Shown piece by piece: positions 42,359-49,580 of a DNA stretch of 64,000 nucleotides. Every line of letters begins with the position of its first letter. Positions within the stretch are counted from its first letter, which is position 1. Made by a program: the position numbers and the translations under genes. Under the pieces are notes generated by a model that was given only the letters and a program-made list of their open reading frames with translations, did no database searches and was not told where the DNA came from. Source of the DNA: CAYTGR01 sp964437445 (GTDB taxonomy: Bacteria; Chloroflexota; Anaerolineae; B4-G1; SLSP01); NCBI GenBank assembly GCA_964437445.1, contig CAYTGR010000024.1, positions 1 to 64,000 on the forward strand, read 5' to 3'.

Positions 42359-43297
42359 CTAACGATTTTCCCCAGCGTAATAGACCCAATATCTGGCGGT
42401 GCGGAAGAGGAAAGCGGTCACGAGCAAAATCACACCGAACAGGACCCAGGCCAGGGTCGCCCCGTAAGACATGTTCTGAAACGTGAAGAAGGTTTTGTAG
42501 AGATAGAGATTGTAGAACAGGGTTGCGCCCCCCGGCGCACCGGTGCCGTTGTTGAGTACCAGCGGTACCAGAAAATATTGGAAGACGCCGACCAGCCCCA
42601 ACGTGAGACTGTAAAAAATCACCGGCGAAATCATCGGCAAGGTGACGTTGACCAGCGTGCTCCACCAGCCGGCGCCATCCACTTTGGCAGCATCATAGAG
42701 CTCCGTGGGGACGCCCTGCAGGCTCGCCAGGTTGACAATCATGCTGCTGCCGATGCCCCACAAACCGATAATCACCAGCGCCGGATAGACCCAAACCGGA
42801 TCGTTGACCCAGTAAGGGGGATTTTGCACGCCTAAGGCCTTCAGCGCCATGTTGATCCAGCCCTGTTCGGGATTGAGCATCCCACCCCAGGCAAAGACGC
42901 CCGCCACAAACGGGATGACGTAGGGCATGTAAAAAAGCACGCGGAATAAAGTCGGCGTCTTGAGATATTTGCTGTTGATGAGCAAAGCCAATCCCAGCGG
43001 CAACGCCAGGCCGATGGGCAATGAGAGCGCCCCGAACCTGAGGGTAACCAGCAAGGAGTTCCAGACCTGGGAATCCTGAAGCAACTGCTGGTAATTGCGC
43101 AACCCGACAAATCGCACAGGCTCTTCCTGGGTCAGGGTGATGTTGGTGAACGTGAAGCCAAGCGTGGCCACCATGGGTAGGAAAGTGAAAATCAAGAAGC
43201 CGATGATCCACGGCGAGAGAAAAAAGAGCCCCCACAGCGCCTCGCGCCGGGCCAACGGCGGCAATTTGAAAAGGGCGAAAGGATGGTTAGATTTCAT
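42359..43297 (-). CDS. ABC sugar transporter permease, MalF-like
   Basis: A 312-aa permease with six helices. It has the opening WGLFFLSPWIIGFLIFTFLPM and the EAA-type loop ELYDAAKVDGAGWWSTLVNVTLPMISP that docks on the ATPase. It forms the transmembrane heterodimer with the next gene product. GGGAGG precedes the ATG. It follows the binding-protein gene by 93 bases that contain a strong hairpin, a common way to keep permease levels below binding-protein levels. Confidence 0.94.
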   Translation of the reverse strand: MKSNHPFALFKLPPLARREALWGLFFLSPWIIGFLIFTFLPMVATLGFTFTNITLTQEEPVRFVGLRNYQQLLQDSQVWNSLLVTLRFGALSLPIGLALPLGLALLINSKYLKTPTLFRVLFYMPYVIPFVAGVFAWGGMLNPEQGWINMALKALGVQNPPYWVNDPVWVYPALVIIGLWGIGSSMIVNLASLQGVPTELYDAAKVDGAGWWSTLVNVTLPMISPVIFYSLTLGLVGVFQYFLVPLVLNNGTGAPGGATLFYNLYLYKTFFTFQNMSYGATLAWVLFGVILLVTAFLFRTARYWVYYAGENR

Positions 43298-43340
43298 GGT
43301 GGCCTCCCTGGAAACAGATTGAACAGGATGACTGTTGCGG

Positions 43341-43374
43341 GCCTTCCCCCGGCAGCCAGCCGCCGGGGGAAGGC
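43341..43374. other. mRNA hairpin between binding-protein and permease genes
   Basis: A perfect 13-bp GC-rich stem (GCCTTCCCCCGGC 43341-43353 with 43362-43374) with an 8-base loop and no T-run. It sits just after the binding-protein stop, as the malE-malF intergenic hairpins do. It would protect the upstream message from 3' decay and lower permease output. Confidence 0.7.
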
Positions 43375-43390
43375 TCTGGAGGGGCTCAAC

Positions 43391-44842
43391 TCACTTCTTG
43401 TCGTAAATGGCTTGCAAATCTGCTTTGAGGGTCTGGACCTCTTTGTCTATGTCCAACCCCTCGGTGGTCATCAGCAGCGAGAGGAACGTGTTGAACCGGT
43501 CAAAGGATTCGTTGTAGTTCGGCATGTAGCCTTCAAAACTGGGATTGTCGGCGTAGGCGATGCCGTCCACGGCCACCTGCCAGTCCACGTCCTGGGGGAA
43601 TTGCTTATCCTTCTCCGCAAAGAAGGCCTGCTGATCGGCAATCCGGGCCGGCATGCCGCCATAAACGGCCAGCAGTTCCAGCGAAGCATCACCGATGAGG
43701 TAAGTGAGCACTTCAAACGCCTCTTGGGGGTGCTGGCTTTGTTTCAAGATACGGAAGGTATCGGCGTTAAAGTTGGCGGTCACTTTGCCGTTGTAGGAGG
43801 GGACAACGGCCATGTCCCAGTTCTGGCCGGCGTCGGCCACACAGCAGGTGTACCAGAGGTGCGTCAGCGCCATGGCGACTTTACCTGAGTTGAAGGGATT
43901 GCCCGAACCGTACTCCTGGCTCTCGCGGATGGCTTGGTTGGGGATAAAATGATCGGTCCAAATGCCGTTGTAGAGCCACTTCCAGGCCGCCACCCACGGC
44001 TCCGGGATCTGTGCGGTCTTACCGTCGTCGGCGACGGCACTGCCCGCCGCGAAGTAAGAGCCGACAGCGCGGGCGTCCTGATACTGCGGCTCGTAACCGT
44101 ATTGCACGATGGCGGTGGGATCAAACCCTGCCTGGGTGGCGTCTTTGCCGTTCTTGTCCACGGTCAATAGCATTGCCAGCTTGCGGAGCGTGTCGTAATT
44201 CCATTCCTCCGTCGTGCCGTCGGGCCAGGTGTACTTCTCGCCGTAGCGGTGCGGCGGATAGGCCAGGCCGGCTTCATCAAACATATCGCGCTGGTAGTAA
44301 AGGACCGAGGGGAAAATGGCAAAGGGCAGCCCAATCTGGCCCTGACCGCCGACCTTGTAGAAGTTGACCGCCCCCTCGTCAAACTGGGAGAGGTCATAGC
44401 GGGTTTCCTCAATCAATGGCGTGAGGTCCAGCCATTGACCGTGGAACGCTTCAGCGCCGGAGACGCCCACCGGGCCGACAATGTCGGGGGGATTGCCGGA
44501 GGCCAGCTCAGTGGCTAACGTGTCGCGGGAGGCATTGTAGTTGACTACTTCCAGGACCAGTTTGATGTGGGGATGAGTGGCGTTGAATGCTTCCACAACC
44601 TTGTTTTCCACTTCCAACTGGTTGGGGTCGGTACCGGTGCCCAACCCGATGAACCAGCGGATTTCCACCGGGGCATTGCCCGAGGGGGCGGCAGTCTTGG
44701 CCGGCGCTTCCGTGGTGGCGACGAGCGCTTCCGTCTTGTCCGGCACTTCGGTCGGGGCGGCGGTGGAGGGGCTGCCGCAGGCGGTTAAAGCCAGGGACAA
44801 GACCGTCAACAGGGCCAACAGCGTCAACGTCAATCTTTTCAT
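43391..44842 (-). CDS. ABC sugar-binding lipoprotein (family 1 solute-binding protein)
   Basis: The 483-aa protein captures sugar outside the cell for the MalF/G-like permeases. The signal peptide ends in the lipobox LTAC with Cys22 as the lipidated residue, followed by a Thr/Ala/Pro linker and the SBP_bac_1 fold (LGTGTDPNQLEVENKVVEAF, GNPPDIVGPVG, AMALTHLWYTC region). AAGGAG precedes the ATG. It is the first gene after the promoter at 45060-45088. The leader of about 210 bases includes three operators and a partial hairpin module near 44949. Confidence 0.95.
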   Translation of the reverse strand: MKRLTLTLLALLTVLSLALTACGSPSTAAPTEVPDKTEALVATTEAPAKTAAPSGNAPVEIRWFIGLGTGTDPNQLEVENKVVEAFNATHPHIKLVLEVVNYNASRDTLATELASGNPPDIVGPVGVSGAEAFHGQWLDLTPLIEETRYDLSQFDEGAVNFYKVGGQGQIGLPFAIFPSVLYYQRDMFDEAGLAYPPHRYGEKYTWPDGTTEEWNYDTLRKLAMLLTVDKNGKDATQAGFDPTAIVQYGYEPQYQDARAVGSYFAAGSAVADDGKTAQIPEPWVAAWKWLYNGIWTDHFIPNQAIRESQEYGSGNPFNSGKVAMALTHLWYTCCVADAGQNWDMAVVPSYNGKVTANFNADTFRILKQSQHPQEAFEVLTYLIGDASLELLAVYGGMPARIADQQAFFAEKDKQFPQDVDWQVAVDGIAYADNPSFEGYMPNYNESFDRFNTFLSLLMTTEGLDIDKEVQTLKADLQAIYDKK

Positions 44843-44948
44843 CGCGGATCTCCTTCTTGGTAAAAATTAGAGAAAAGTTGATAGCACAGCTGCCTGGTCT
44901 GAAATGGGTCTCCGGGCCGTCTTGAAGTGTTTACCTCCTTACACAACG

Positions 44949-44980
44949 AGTTCGTAGTGGGCGCTTTAGCACCGTCTCCG
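44949..44980 (-). repeat. Partial hairpin module in the operon leader
   Basis: GTTCGTAGTGGGCGCTTTAGC is the opening of the module found whole at 19948-20003; here the second palindrome has decayed. Confidence 0.5.
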
Positions 44981-45021
44981 CCATGCTCAAACACGGCATT
45001 CCACATCTTCAACAGTGTTTA

Positions 45022-45088
45022 GTAACCGGTTACTGTAACCGTTTACTGTAACCGGTTACATTATAGCCGAAACGGGTATTTTTGTCAA
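45022..45088 (-). promoter_or_regulatory. Sugar operon promoter with three tandem LacI-type operators
   Basis: On the minus strand a perfect promoter: TTGACA (45083-45088), 17 bases, TATAAT (45060-45065). Directly downstream are three palindromes with a 13-bp period: GTAACCGGTTAC (45048-45059), GTAACCGTTTAC (45035-45046) and GTAACCGGTTAC (45022-45033). They cover the start of transcription and the first bases of mRNA, the expected place for repression by the LacI-family protein encoded upstream. Confidence 0.85.
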
Positions 45089-45107
45089 GCCCTCAAAAGG
45101 GGGAAGC

Positions 45108-45944
45108 CTACAAGGCGGCGAAAGTGGTCAGCGTGATACCGGCCGCGCGCAGCTGTGCCCGCACGGCGGGCGCGGTCAGCGCGGCCAGCTCTTGCGCGCG
45201 GGGGGCATGATAGCTGGTTCGCGCGCTCAACATGGGATCGGCCTGGGCCGGATGGCACATCAGCTCGGTGACGCCCTCCGGCAGCTCCGCCAGCAGCTGG
45301 CACAGGAAAGGCAGTGGCTCCGGTACATTGTAAAAGCGCCCTTCAAACCAGGTGGGACGGCGCAGAGCGGGGGCAGCCGCGGCCTGGACCAGCAAGCGCG
45401 GACACACCTCAGCCTCCCAGACAGCCTGATAGGGGCCCCAAAAATCCAGGCAGCCGGTGGTCGTGATCAGAGGGAAACGGATGGCCGCGCCGTAGTCGCG
45501 CGCCAGCGTGAGCAAAACGGTAAACAGAGCCGGCGTATAGCAGGCGGCATGGTGGTGGCTGTCTAAATGACTGGGCGCCTGACCGGTGGCGCGGATGAAG
45601 GTCTCAATTTGCGCGCGCCATTCGGCCGCCACTTCTGCCGGGACTAAGGAATCGGCGCGGGCCAGCCAGGGAAGCAGCGGTGGGAAGGCCCCCGTCTCCG
45701 CTTCCACTAACGAGGGCACCTGCTCCGCCGGCAGCAACGGTGTCCCCTCGGTCAGCACTAAGTGGACTCCGAGGTCTAGCTCTGGACAGGTGGCCTGAGC
45801 GGTCTGCAATTCAGCTGCTACCCCAGGGCAGTTCATCAGCGCCGTGGTCGCGGTGACGATCCCTTCCCGGTGGGCCTGGCGGATGCCCGCCGAAACGGCC
45901 GGGGCCAGACCGTAATCATCCGCGTTGACGATCAGCTGTTTCAT
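45108..45944 (-). CDS. ChbG/HpnK family (YdjC) carbohydrate deacetylase
   Basis: A 278-aa metal-dependent deacetylase. The opening IVNADDYGL carries the metal-binding Asp, and SHLDSHHHA carries further His ligands; LGVHLVLTEG is also family-typical. ChbG removes one acetyl group from diacetylchitobiose-6-phosphate in E. coli, HpnK relatives act on other N-acetyl compounds. Its place between a LacI regulator and an operon with GH4 and a NagK-like kinase supports a chitobiose-like substrate. It starts 13 bases after the LacI stop and ends just before the main operon promoter. Confidence 0.9.
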   Translation of the reverse strand: MKQLIVNADDYGLAPAVSAGIRQAHREGIVTATTALMNCPGVAAELQTAQATCPELDLGVHLVLTEGTPLLPAEQVPSLVEAETGAFPPLLPWLARADSLVPAEVAAEWRAQIETFIRATGQAPSHLDSHHHAACYTPALFTVLLTLARDYGAAIRFPLITTTGCLDFWGPYQAVWEAEVCPRLLVQAAAAPALRRPTWFEGRFYNVPEPLPFLCQLLAELPEGVTELMCHPAQADPMLSARTSYHAPRAQELAALTAPAVRAQLRAAGITLTTFAAL

Positions 45945-45957
45945 GGAGGAGCTCCGG

Positions 45958-46995
45958 TTACGCCGACTCTGGCTGGCAGCCGCACGAGCGGCGGATGACG
46001 AGCTCGGTCGGCAGTAATGTCAAGGGGGCGGCCGTGCCGGTGTGGATCAGGTTGAGGAGCTGGCGGACGGCTTCGCGGCCAACGGCTTCGGTGGGCGCGC
46101 GCACGGTGGTCAGGGGCGGGGTGAGGTAAGCCGAAAGCCGCTGGTCGTCAAAGCCCACCACGGCGACCTCTTCTGGCACCCGTTTGCCGGCTTCTTTCAG
46201 GGCGGCCAGGGCGCCAACGGCAGCTTCGTCATCGCCGGTAAAGATGGCATCCAGCTCTAGCCCGGCCTGGAGCAGCCGACGGACAGAAGCCTGCGCCACA
46301 TCGCGGTTAAAGTCACCCGGCGCGATGAGGGCGGGGTCTACCGGGAGGCCATGCTCTTCCAGCGCCTGGCGGTAGCCCAACTCGCGCCAGTGGGAATCTT
46401 CCTGCCCGGCCGGCCCGCGCAGCAAAGCGATCCGGCGACGGCCATGCACCGTGATCAGGTGCTCTACCAGCCGCCGGGAGGCGGCTTTGTTTTCCACTGT
46501 GACGCAGGGAATCTCCAGATCGGCCGGCGGGGTTTGATGGATGAAGACCATCGGCAGGCCCAGCTCGTAGCATTGCCTGAGGGCCGGCTCGCTCAGGCTT
46601 TCGGCAAAGACCAGCAGCCCGTCGGTGTTGTGGGGTCCCAGCGAAAGCGGGAAGCTCTGGCGGGGGGTGGCCCGCCCGGAGGCCGAGATGAGGAGATCGT
46701 AGCCGGCCTCACTGGTGGCGGCCTCAATGCCGCTCAGCAGCGGCGCGAAAAAATCGCCGTGAATATTGGTCAGGAGCAGGCCCAGCGTCTTCGTTTTGCG
46801 GGTGGCCAGACGGCGCGCGGCGGCTTGCGGGACATATTTGAGCTCGGCCATAGCCGCCTGCAAGCGGGCGGCCGTCTCTTCGGAAACCACCGCCGTCTGG
46901 TTGAGGTAGCGGCTTACGGTGGCTACCGAGACACCGGCCAGCCGGGCGACATCGCGGATGGTGGCCGAAGAGGATTTAGCGTTGGATTGGGTCAT
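45958..46995 (-). CDS. LacI family repressor of the sugar operon
   Basis: A 345-aa regulator with an N-terminal LacI helix-turn-helix (about 10-55; TIRDVARLAGVSVATVSRYLN), a hinge helix (PQAAARRLATRKT) and a periplasmic-binding-protein-like sugar domain (LGLLLTNIHGDFFAPLLSGI, DAIFTGDDEAAVGAL, VVGFDDQRLSAYLTPPLTTV). It should bind the GTAACCGGTTAC palindromes before the transporter operon and before its own promoter. The ATG at 46995 has AGAGGAGGGG upstream, from a leader repeat. The longer frame to 47076 is repeat sequence. Confidence 0.94.
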   Translation of the reverse strand: MTQSNAKSSSATIRDVARLAGVSVATVSRYLNQTAVVSEETAARLQAAMAELKYVPQAAARRLATRKTKTLGLLLTNIHGDFFAPLLSGIEAATSEAGYDLLISASGRATPRQSFPLSLGPHNTDGLLVFAESLSEPALRQCYELGLPMVFIHQTPPADLEIPCVTVENKAASRRLVEHLITVHGRRRIALLRGPAGQEDSHWRELGYRQALEEHGLPVDPALIAPGDFNRDVAQASVRRLLQAGLELDAIFTGDDEAAVGALAALKEAGKRVPEEVAVVGFDDQRLSAYLTPPLTTVRAPTEAVGREAVRQLLNLIHTGTAAPLTLLPTELVIRRSCGCQPESA

Positions 46996-46998
46996 GCC

Positions 46999-47086
46999 CC
47001 TCCTCTGAAAATAGAAACCCGTTAAGGAGTGAGCAAAGAGCAGTAGGGAAGTTCCTGTTTCCTGCTCACCGCTCACGGCTTACATT
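46999..47086 (-). repeat. Leader repeat copy before the LacI gene
   Basis: On the minus strand GTGAGCGGTGAGCAGGAAACAG, the CTGCTC/GCTCACTCC arm, then TTTCTATTTTCAGAGGAGG, whose end is the ribosome-binding site of the LacI gene at 46995. The 5' third of the full repeat is missing. Confidence 0.8.
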
Positions 47087-47151
47087 TGAAAAGTATGAAT
47101 GAAAAGTATGAAGGATGAAGGCGGAAGGATGAAATCTCCTCCCTTGAACAT

Positions 47152-47190
47152 AGCGCTCGTTTGTAGTCAGGCGCTTCAGCGCCGTCTGAG
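47152..47190 (+). repeat. Hairpin module copy in the LacI leader
   Basis: GTTTGTAGTCAGGCGCTTCA, then GCGCCGTCTGAGCC: the second half of the module seen at 19948-20003, in reverse orientation. It is preceded by AGGATGAAGG-type sequence shared with 20150-20180. Confidence 0.6.
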
Positions 47191-47230
47191 CCACGCTGAT
47201 GGTCTTCAAGAAAATAATCCGGTCACGTGC

Positions 47231-47344
47231 GCGCTGGGCGCCCGGTGGTTAACCGCCGGGCCAGCCAGCAACGCCTCGTGAACGGGGCTACGGCAGCCCG
47301 GTTTACCGGGCGTGGCTTGGGTAGCCGGGCGATTGATCGCCCGG
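47231..47344. repeat. Second array of CCCGG/CCGGG palindromes
   Basis: Hairpins at 47231-47250 (CCCGGTGGTTAACCGCCGGG), 47296-47311 (GCCCGGTTTACCGGGC) and 47323-47344 (GCCGGGCGATTGATCGC onward). The ATTGAT core and GC arms match the unit at 33986-34007. Confidence 0.65.
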
Positions 47345-47481
47345 CGCCCCACCGGAAAAGACGAGTCGCAGGGGAGAACGCCTAAAGGCGTCATTACCCA
47401 TTTAGCGCCTGCTAAGCCGGCTCGCCCGTGACCGAATTTAATTTTTAAACTTCATAAGCGCGGCACTACGAACAACATAAC

Positions 47482-47540
47482 GCTTGTTTGTAGTGGGCGC
47501 TTTAGCGCCGTCCAACCGCTAAAGCGCGTCACTCCAAACT
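47482..47540 (+). repeat. Hairpin module copy near the LacI promoter
   Basis: GTTTGTAGTGGGCGCTTTAG, a GCGCCGTCC centre and CGCTAAAGCGCGTCACTCCA: both palindromes of the module are present. It ends 10 bases before the operator at 47551. A fragment in the opposite orientation lies at 47451-47473. Confidence 0.7.
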
Positions 47541-47550
47541 TGAGTTTTCT

Positions 47551-47591
47551 GTAACCGGTTACATTATACTCCGAAGTACCAGCCTCGTCAA
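47551..47591 (-). promoter_or_regulatory. LacI gene promoter with operator
   Basis: On the minus strand TTGACG (47586-47591), 17 bases, TATAAT (47563-47568), followed at once by GTAACCGGTTAC (47551-47562). Spacing of operator and -10 box is identical to the promoter at 45060. The LacI start codon is 555 bases downstream, and the interval consists largely of dispersed repeats. Confidence 0.8.
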
Positions 47592-47677
47592 GGGGGACCC
47601 GCATTATCGCTGAACACCAACGCCACGGTCAGCCCTGGTTGAGCCAACAGATGTGCAGGTGCCGCCCCGAACCGGCG

Positions 47678-48601
47678 CTATGGGCCGTCTTGCCCCTTAG
47701 CCAGGTACATGAACACATCTTCCAGGGCCGGCTCGCCCGGCAGCATGGCCTGCACGGCAATGCTGTCCGCCTCCAGAGCCTGGCGGAGAGCTGCCAGGTC
47801 CGCGCCGGGCCACAGGACAACCCGCAGGTGGTCGCCGGCCAGGCTGACCCGCTGGATGGCGGGCAGTTTTTCAAGGCTGGACAGCCCGCTCAGTAGGGGG
47901 GTAGCATAGATTTCATAGACACTACCGGGCACGAAGCGCTGTTTAAGAGCCCGGGGCGTGTCCATCGCCAGCAGTTTGCCCGCGCACATCATGCCCACCC
48001 GGTTACAGTATTCAATTTCGTCCATGTAGTGAGTGGTCACCAGGATGGTCACACCTTTGGCTGCCAGGTCATAGAGCAGGTCCCAAAAAATGCGCCGGGC
48101 GTTGGGATCAACACCCGAAGTGGGTTCGTCTAAAAACAGCAGGCGCGGGCTGTGCACGATGGCAATCCCCAGTGCCAAACGCTGCCGCCAGCCGGTCGCA
48201 AGGCCGCTGGTCAGCTCATGGATTTGGTCGGTCAGGCCCACGTGGGCGAGCGTTTCCAAAATGCGCCCTTTGTCGTTGATGCCATACACCCCGGCATAAA
48301 ATCTCAGATTTTCCCACACGGTCAGGTCATCGTAGATGGCAAATTTCTGCGACATATAGCCACTGCGCGCCCGGACCGCTTCAAACTGGCGGGTGGCATC
48401 ATAGCCTAACACGCTGGCGCGCCCGCTGGTGGGCCGCAGTAGCCCCAGCAACATGCGGATGGTGGTGGTCTTGCCGCTACCGTTAGGCCCCACATAGCCG
48501 ACAATCTCCCCGGCTTGCACTTCAAAAGAGACGGAATCAACGGCGACAAATTCGCCAAAGCGGCGGGTCAGGTTCTCCACCTGGATGACGGGCTGCTCCA
48601 T
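47678..48601 (-). CDS. ABC exporter ATPase, YbhF C-half-like
   Basis: A 307-aa nucleotide-binding subunit. Walker A is GPNGSGKTTT (about residues 40-49), Walker B LLFLDEPTSGVD, with the switch His in VTTHYMDE. The signature motif is degenerate, SGLATGWRQRLALG instead of LSGGQ, as is typical of the second half of YbhF. The last 75 residues form a regulatory tail. It starts one base after the stop of the companion ATPase gene. The two ATPases probably form a heterodimer that drives the single ABC-2 permease encoded upstream. Confidence 0.92.
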   Translation of the reverse strand: MEQPVIQVENLTRRFGEFVAVDSVSFEVQAGEIVGYVGPNGSGKTTTIRMLLGLLRPTSGRASVLGYDATRQFEAVRARSGYMSQKFAIYDDLTVWENLRFYAGVYGINDKGRILETLAHVGLTDQIHELTSGLATGWRQRLALGIAIVHSPRLLFLDEPTSGVDPNARRIFWDLLYDLAAKGVTILVTTHYMDEIEYCNRVGMMCAGKLLAMDTPRALKQRFVPGSVYEIYATPLLSGLSSLEKLPAIQRVSLAGDHLRVVLWPGADLAALRQALEADSIAVQAMLPGEPALEDVFMYLAKGQDGP

Positions 48602-48602
48602 G

Positions 48603-49562
48603 CTACGCCTCCCGCTGCGACAGGTTGATAAAAACATCTTCCAGAACCGGGGGAATAGCCCGGGCATCAATCAATCTCGCCCCGCCTTGCGGAATGGAAA
48701 TGCGCAGGCGATCCATGACGGCCTGGGGCTGGGGCTCTTTCAGGCGCAGGTGCAGGCGGTCACCGAAGGAATGCACATCTTCCACGCCCGGATCCGCGGC
48801 GGCCAGGCGGCGTACCAGGAACTGCGGCTCGCCGCGCAGTTCCAGGATGCGGTCGTTCAGGGTGGCGCGCAGCTCGCCGGCGCTGCCTTCCAGGATCAGC
48901 TGGCCGTGGTGCATAAACCCAATCCGGTTGCAGCGCACCGCTTCGTCCATGTAGGGGGTAGAAATGAGCACGCACACACCAGCGTTTGGCTGGGCGCCGA
49001 CCAATTGGATAATCAACTGCCAGAAATCCTGGCGTGTCACCGGGTCCACGCCGGTGGTGGGTTCATCCAGCAGTAAGACGCGCGGCCGCGACACCAGGGC
49101 AATGGCCAGCCCCAATTTTTGTTTCATGCCGCCCGAAAGCTGCCCGGCCAGGCGATCTCTGAAGCTGCTCAGGTTGACGAATTCCAGGATTTCCTGGCAG
49201 CGCGGTAGCCATTCGTCGCGGCGCAGGCCGCGCACTTCGGCAAAAAAGCGAATGTTTTCCATCACGGTCAGGTCGTTATACAGCGAAAAGCGTTGAGACA
49301 GATAGCCGACCTGAGCGCGCGCCTGCTCCACCTGCCTGTCAATGGGATATCCCGCGATGGTGACCTGACCGGCATTCAGTTTGAGCGCGCCCACCAGCAG
49401 CCGGAGCGTGGTTGTCTTGCCAGCGCCGTCCGCACCGACCAGGCCATAGATCTCCCCTGCCCGCACCTGCAAATTCAAACCATTAACCGCATGTATAGCA
49501 GCGCCTTTTGAGGTATAAAAGGTTTTATGCAGTCCGCTGGCCTGGATCAGGGTGTTTTCCAT
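48603..49562 (-). CDS. ABC exporter ATPase, YbhF N-half-like
   Basis: A 319-aa nucleotide-binding subunit with Walker A GADGAGKTTT, the canonical signature LSGGMKQKLGLA and Walker B VLLLDEPTTGVD. The GADGAGKT form is characteristic of the first domain of YbhF-type drug exporters. ISTPYMDE replaces the switch His (STPY where STHY is usual), so ATP hydrolysis may occur mainly at the other site. It is third in the exporter operon, 18 bases after the membrane-fusion gene. Confidence 0.92.
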   Translation of the reverse strand: MENTLIQASGLHKTFYTSKGAAIHAVNGLNLQVRAGEIYGLVGADGAGKTTTLRLLVGALKLNAGQVTIAGYPIDRQVEQARAQVGYLSQRFSLYNDLTVMENIRFFAEVRGLRRDEWLPRCQEILEFVNLSSFRDRLAGQLSGGMKQKLGLAIALVSRPRVLLLDEPTTGVDPVTRQDFWQLIIQLVGAQPNAGVCVLISTPYMDEAVRCNRIGFMHHGQLILEGSAGELRATLNDRILELRGEPQFLVRRLAAADPGVEDVHSFGDRLHLRLKEPQPQAVMDRLRISIPQGGARLIDARAIPPVLEDVFINLSQREA

Positions 49563-49580
49563 GCCACGCTCCCGCTCGCG

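Noticed and set aside
45022..45059. Three 12-bp repeats at regular spacing as a possible CRISPR-like array
   Set aside because: Units are too short, spacers are one base, and each is a palindrome next to a promoter, so they are operators.
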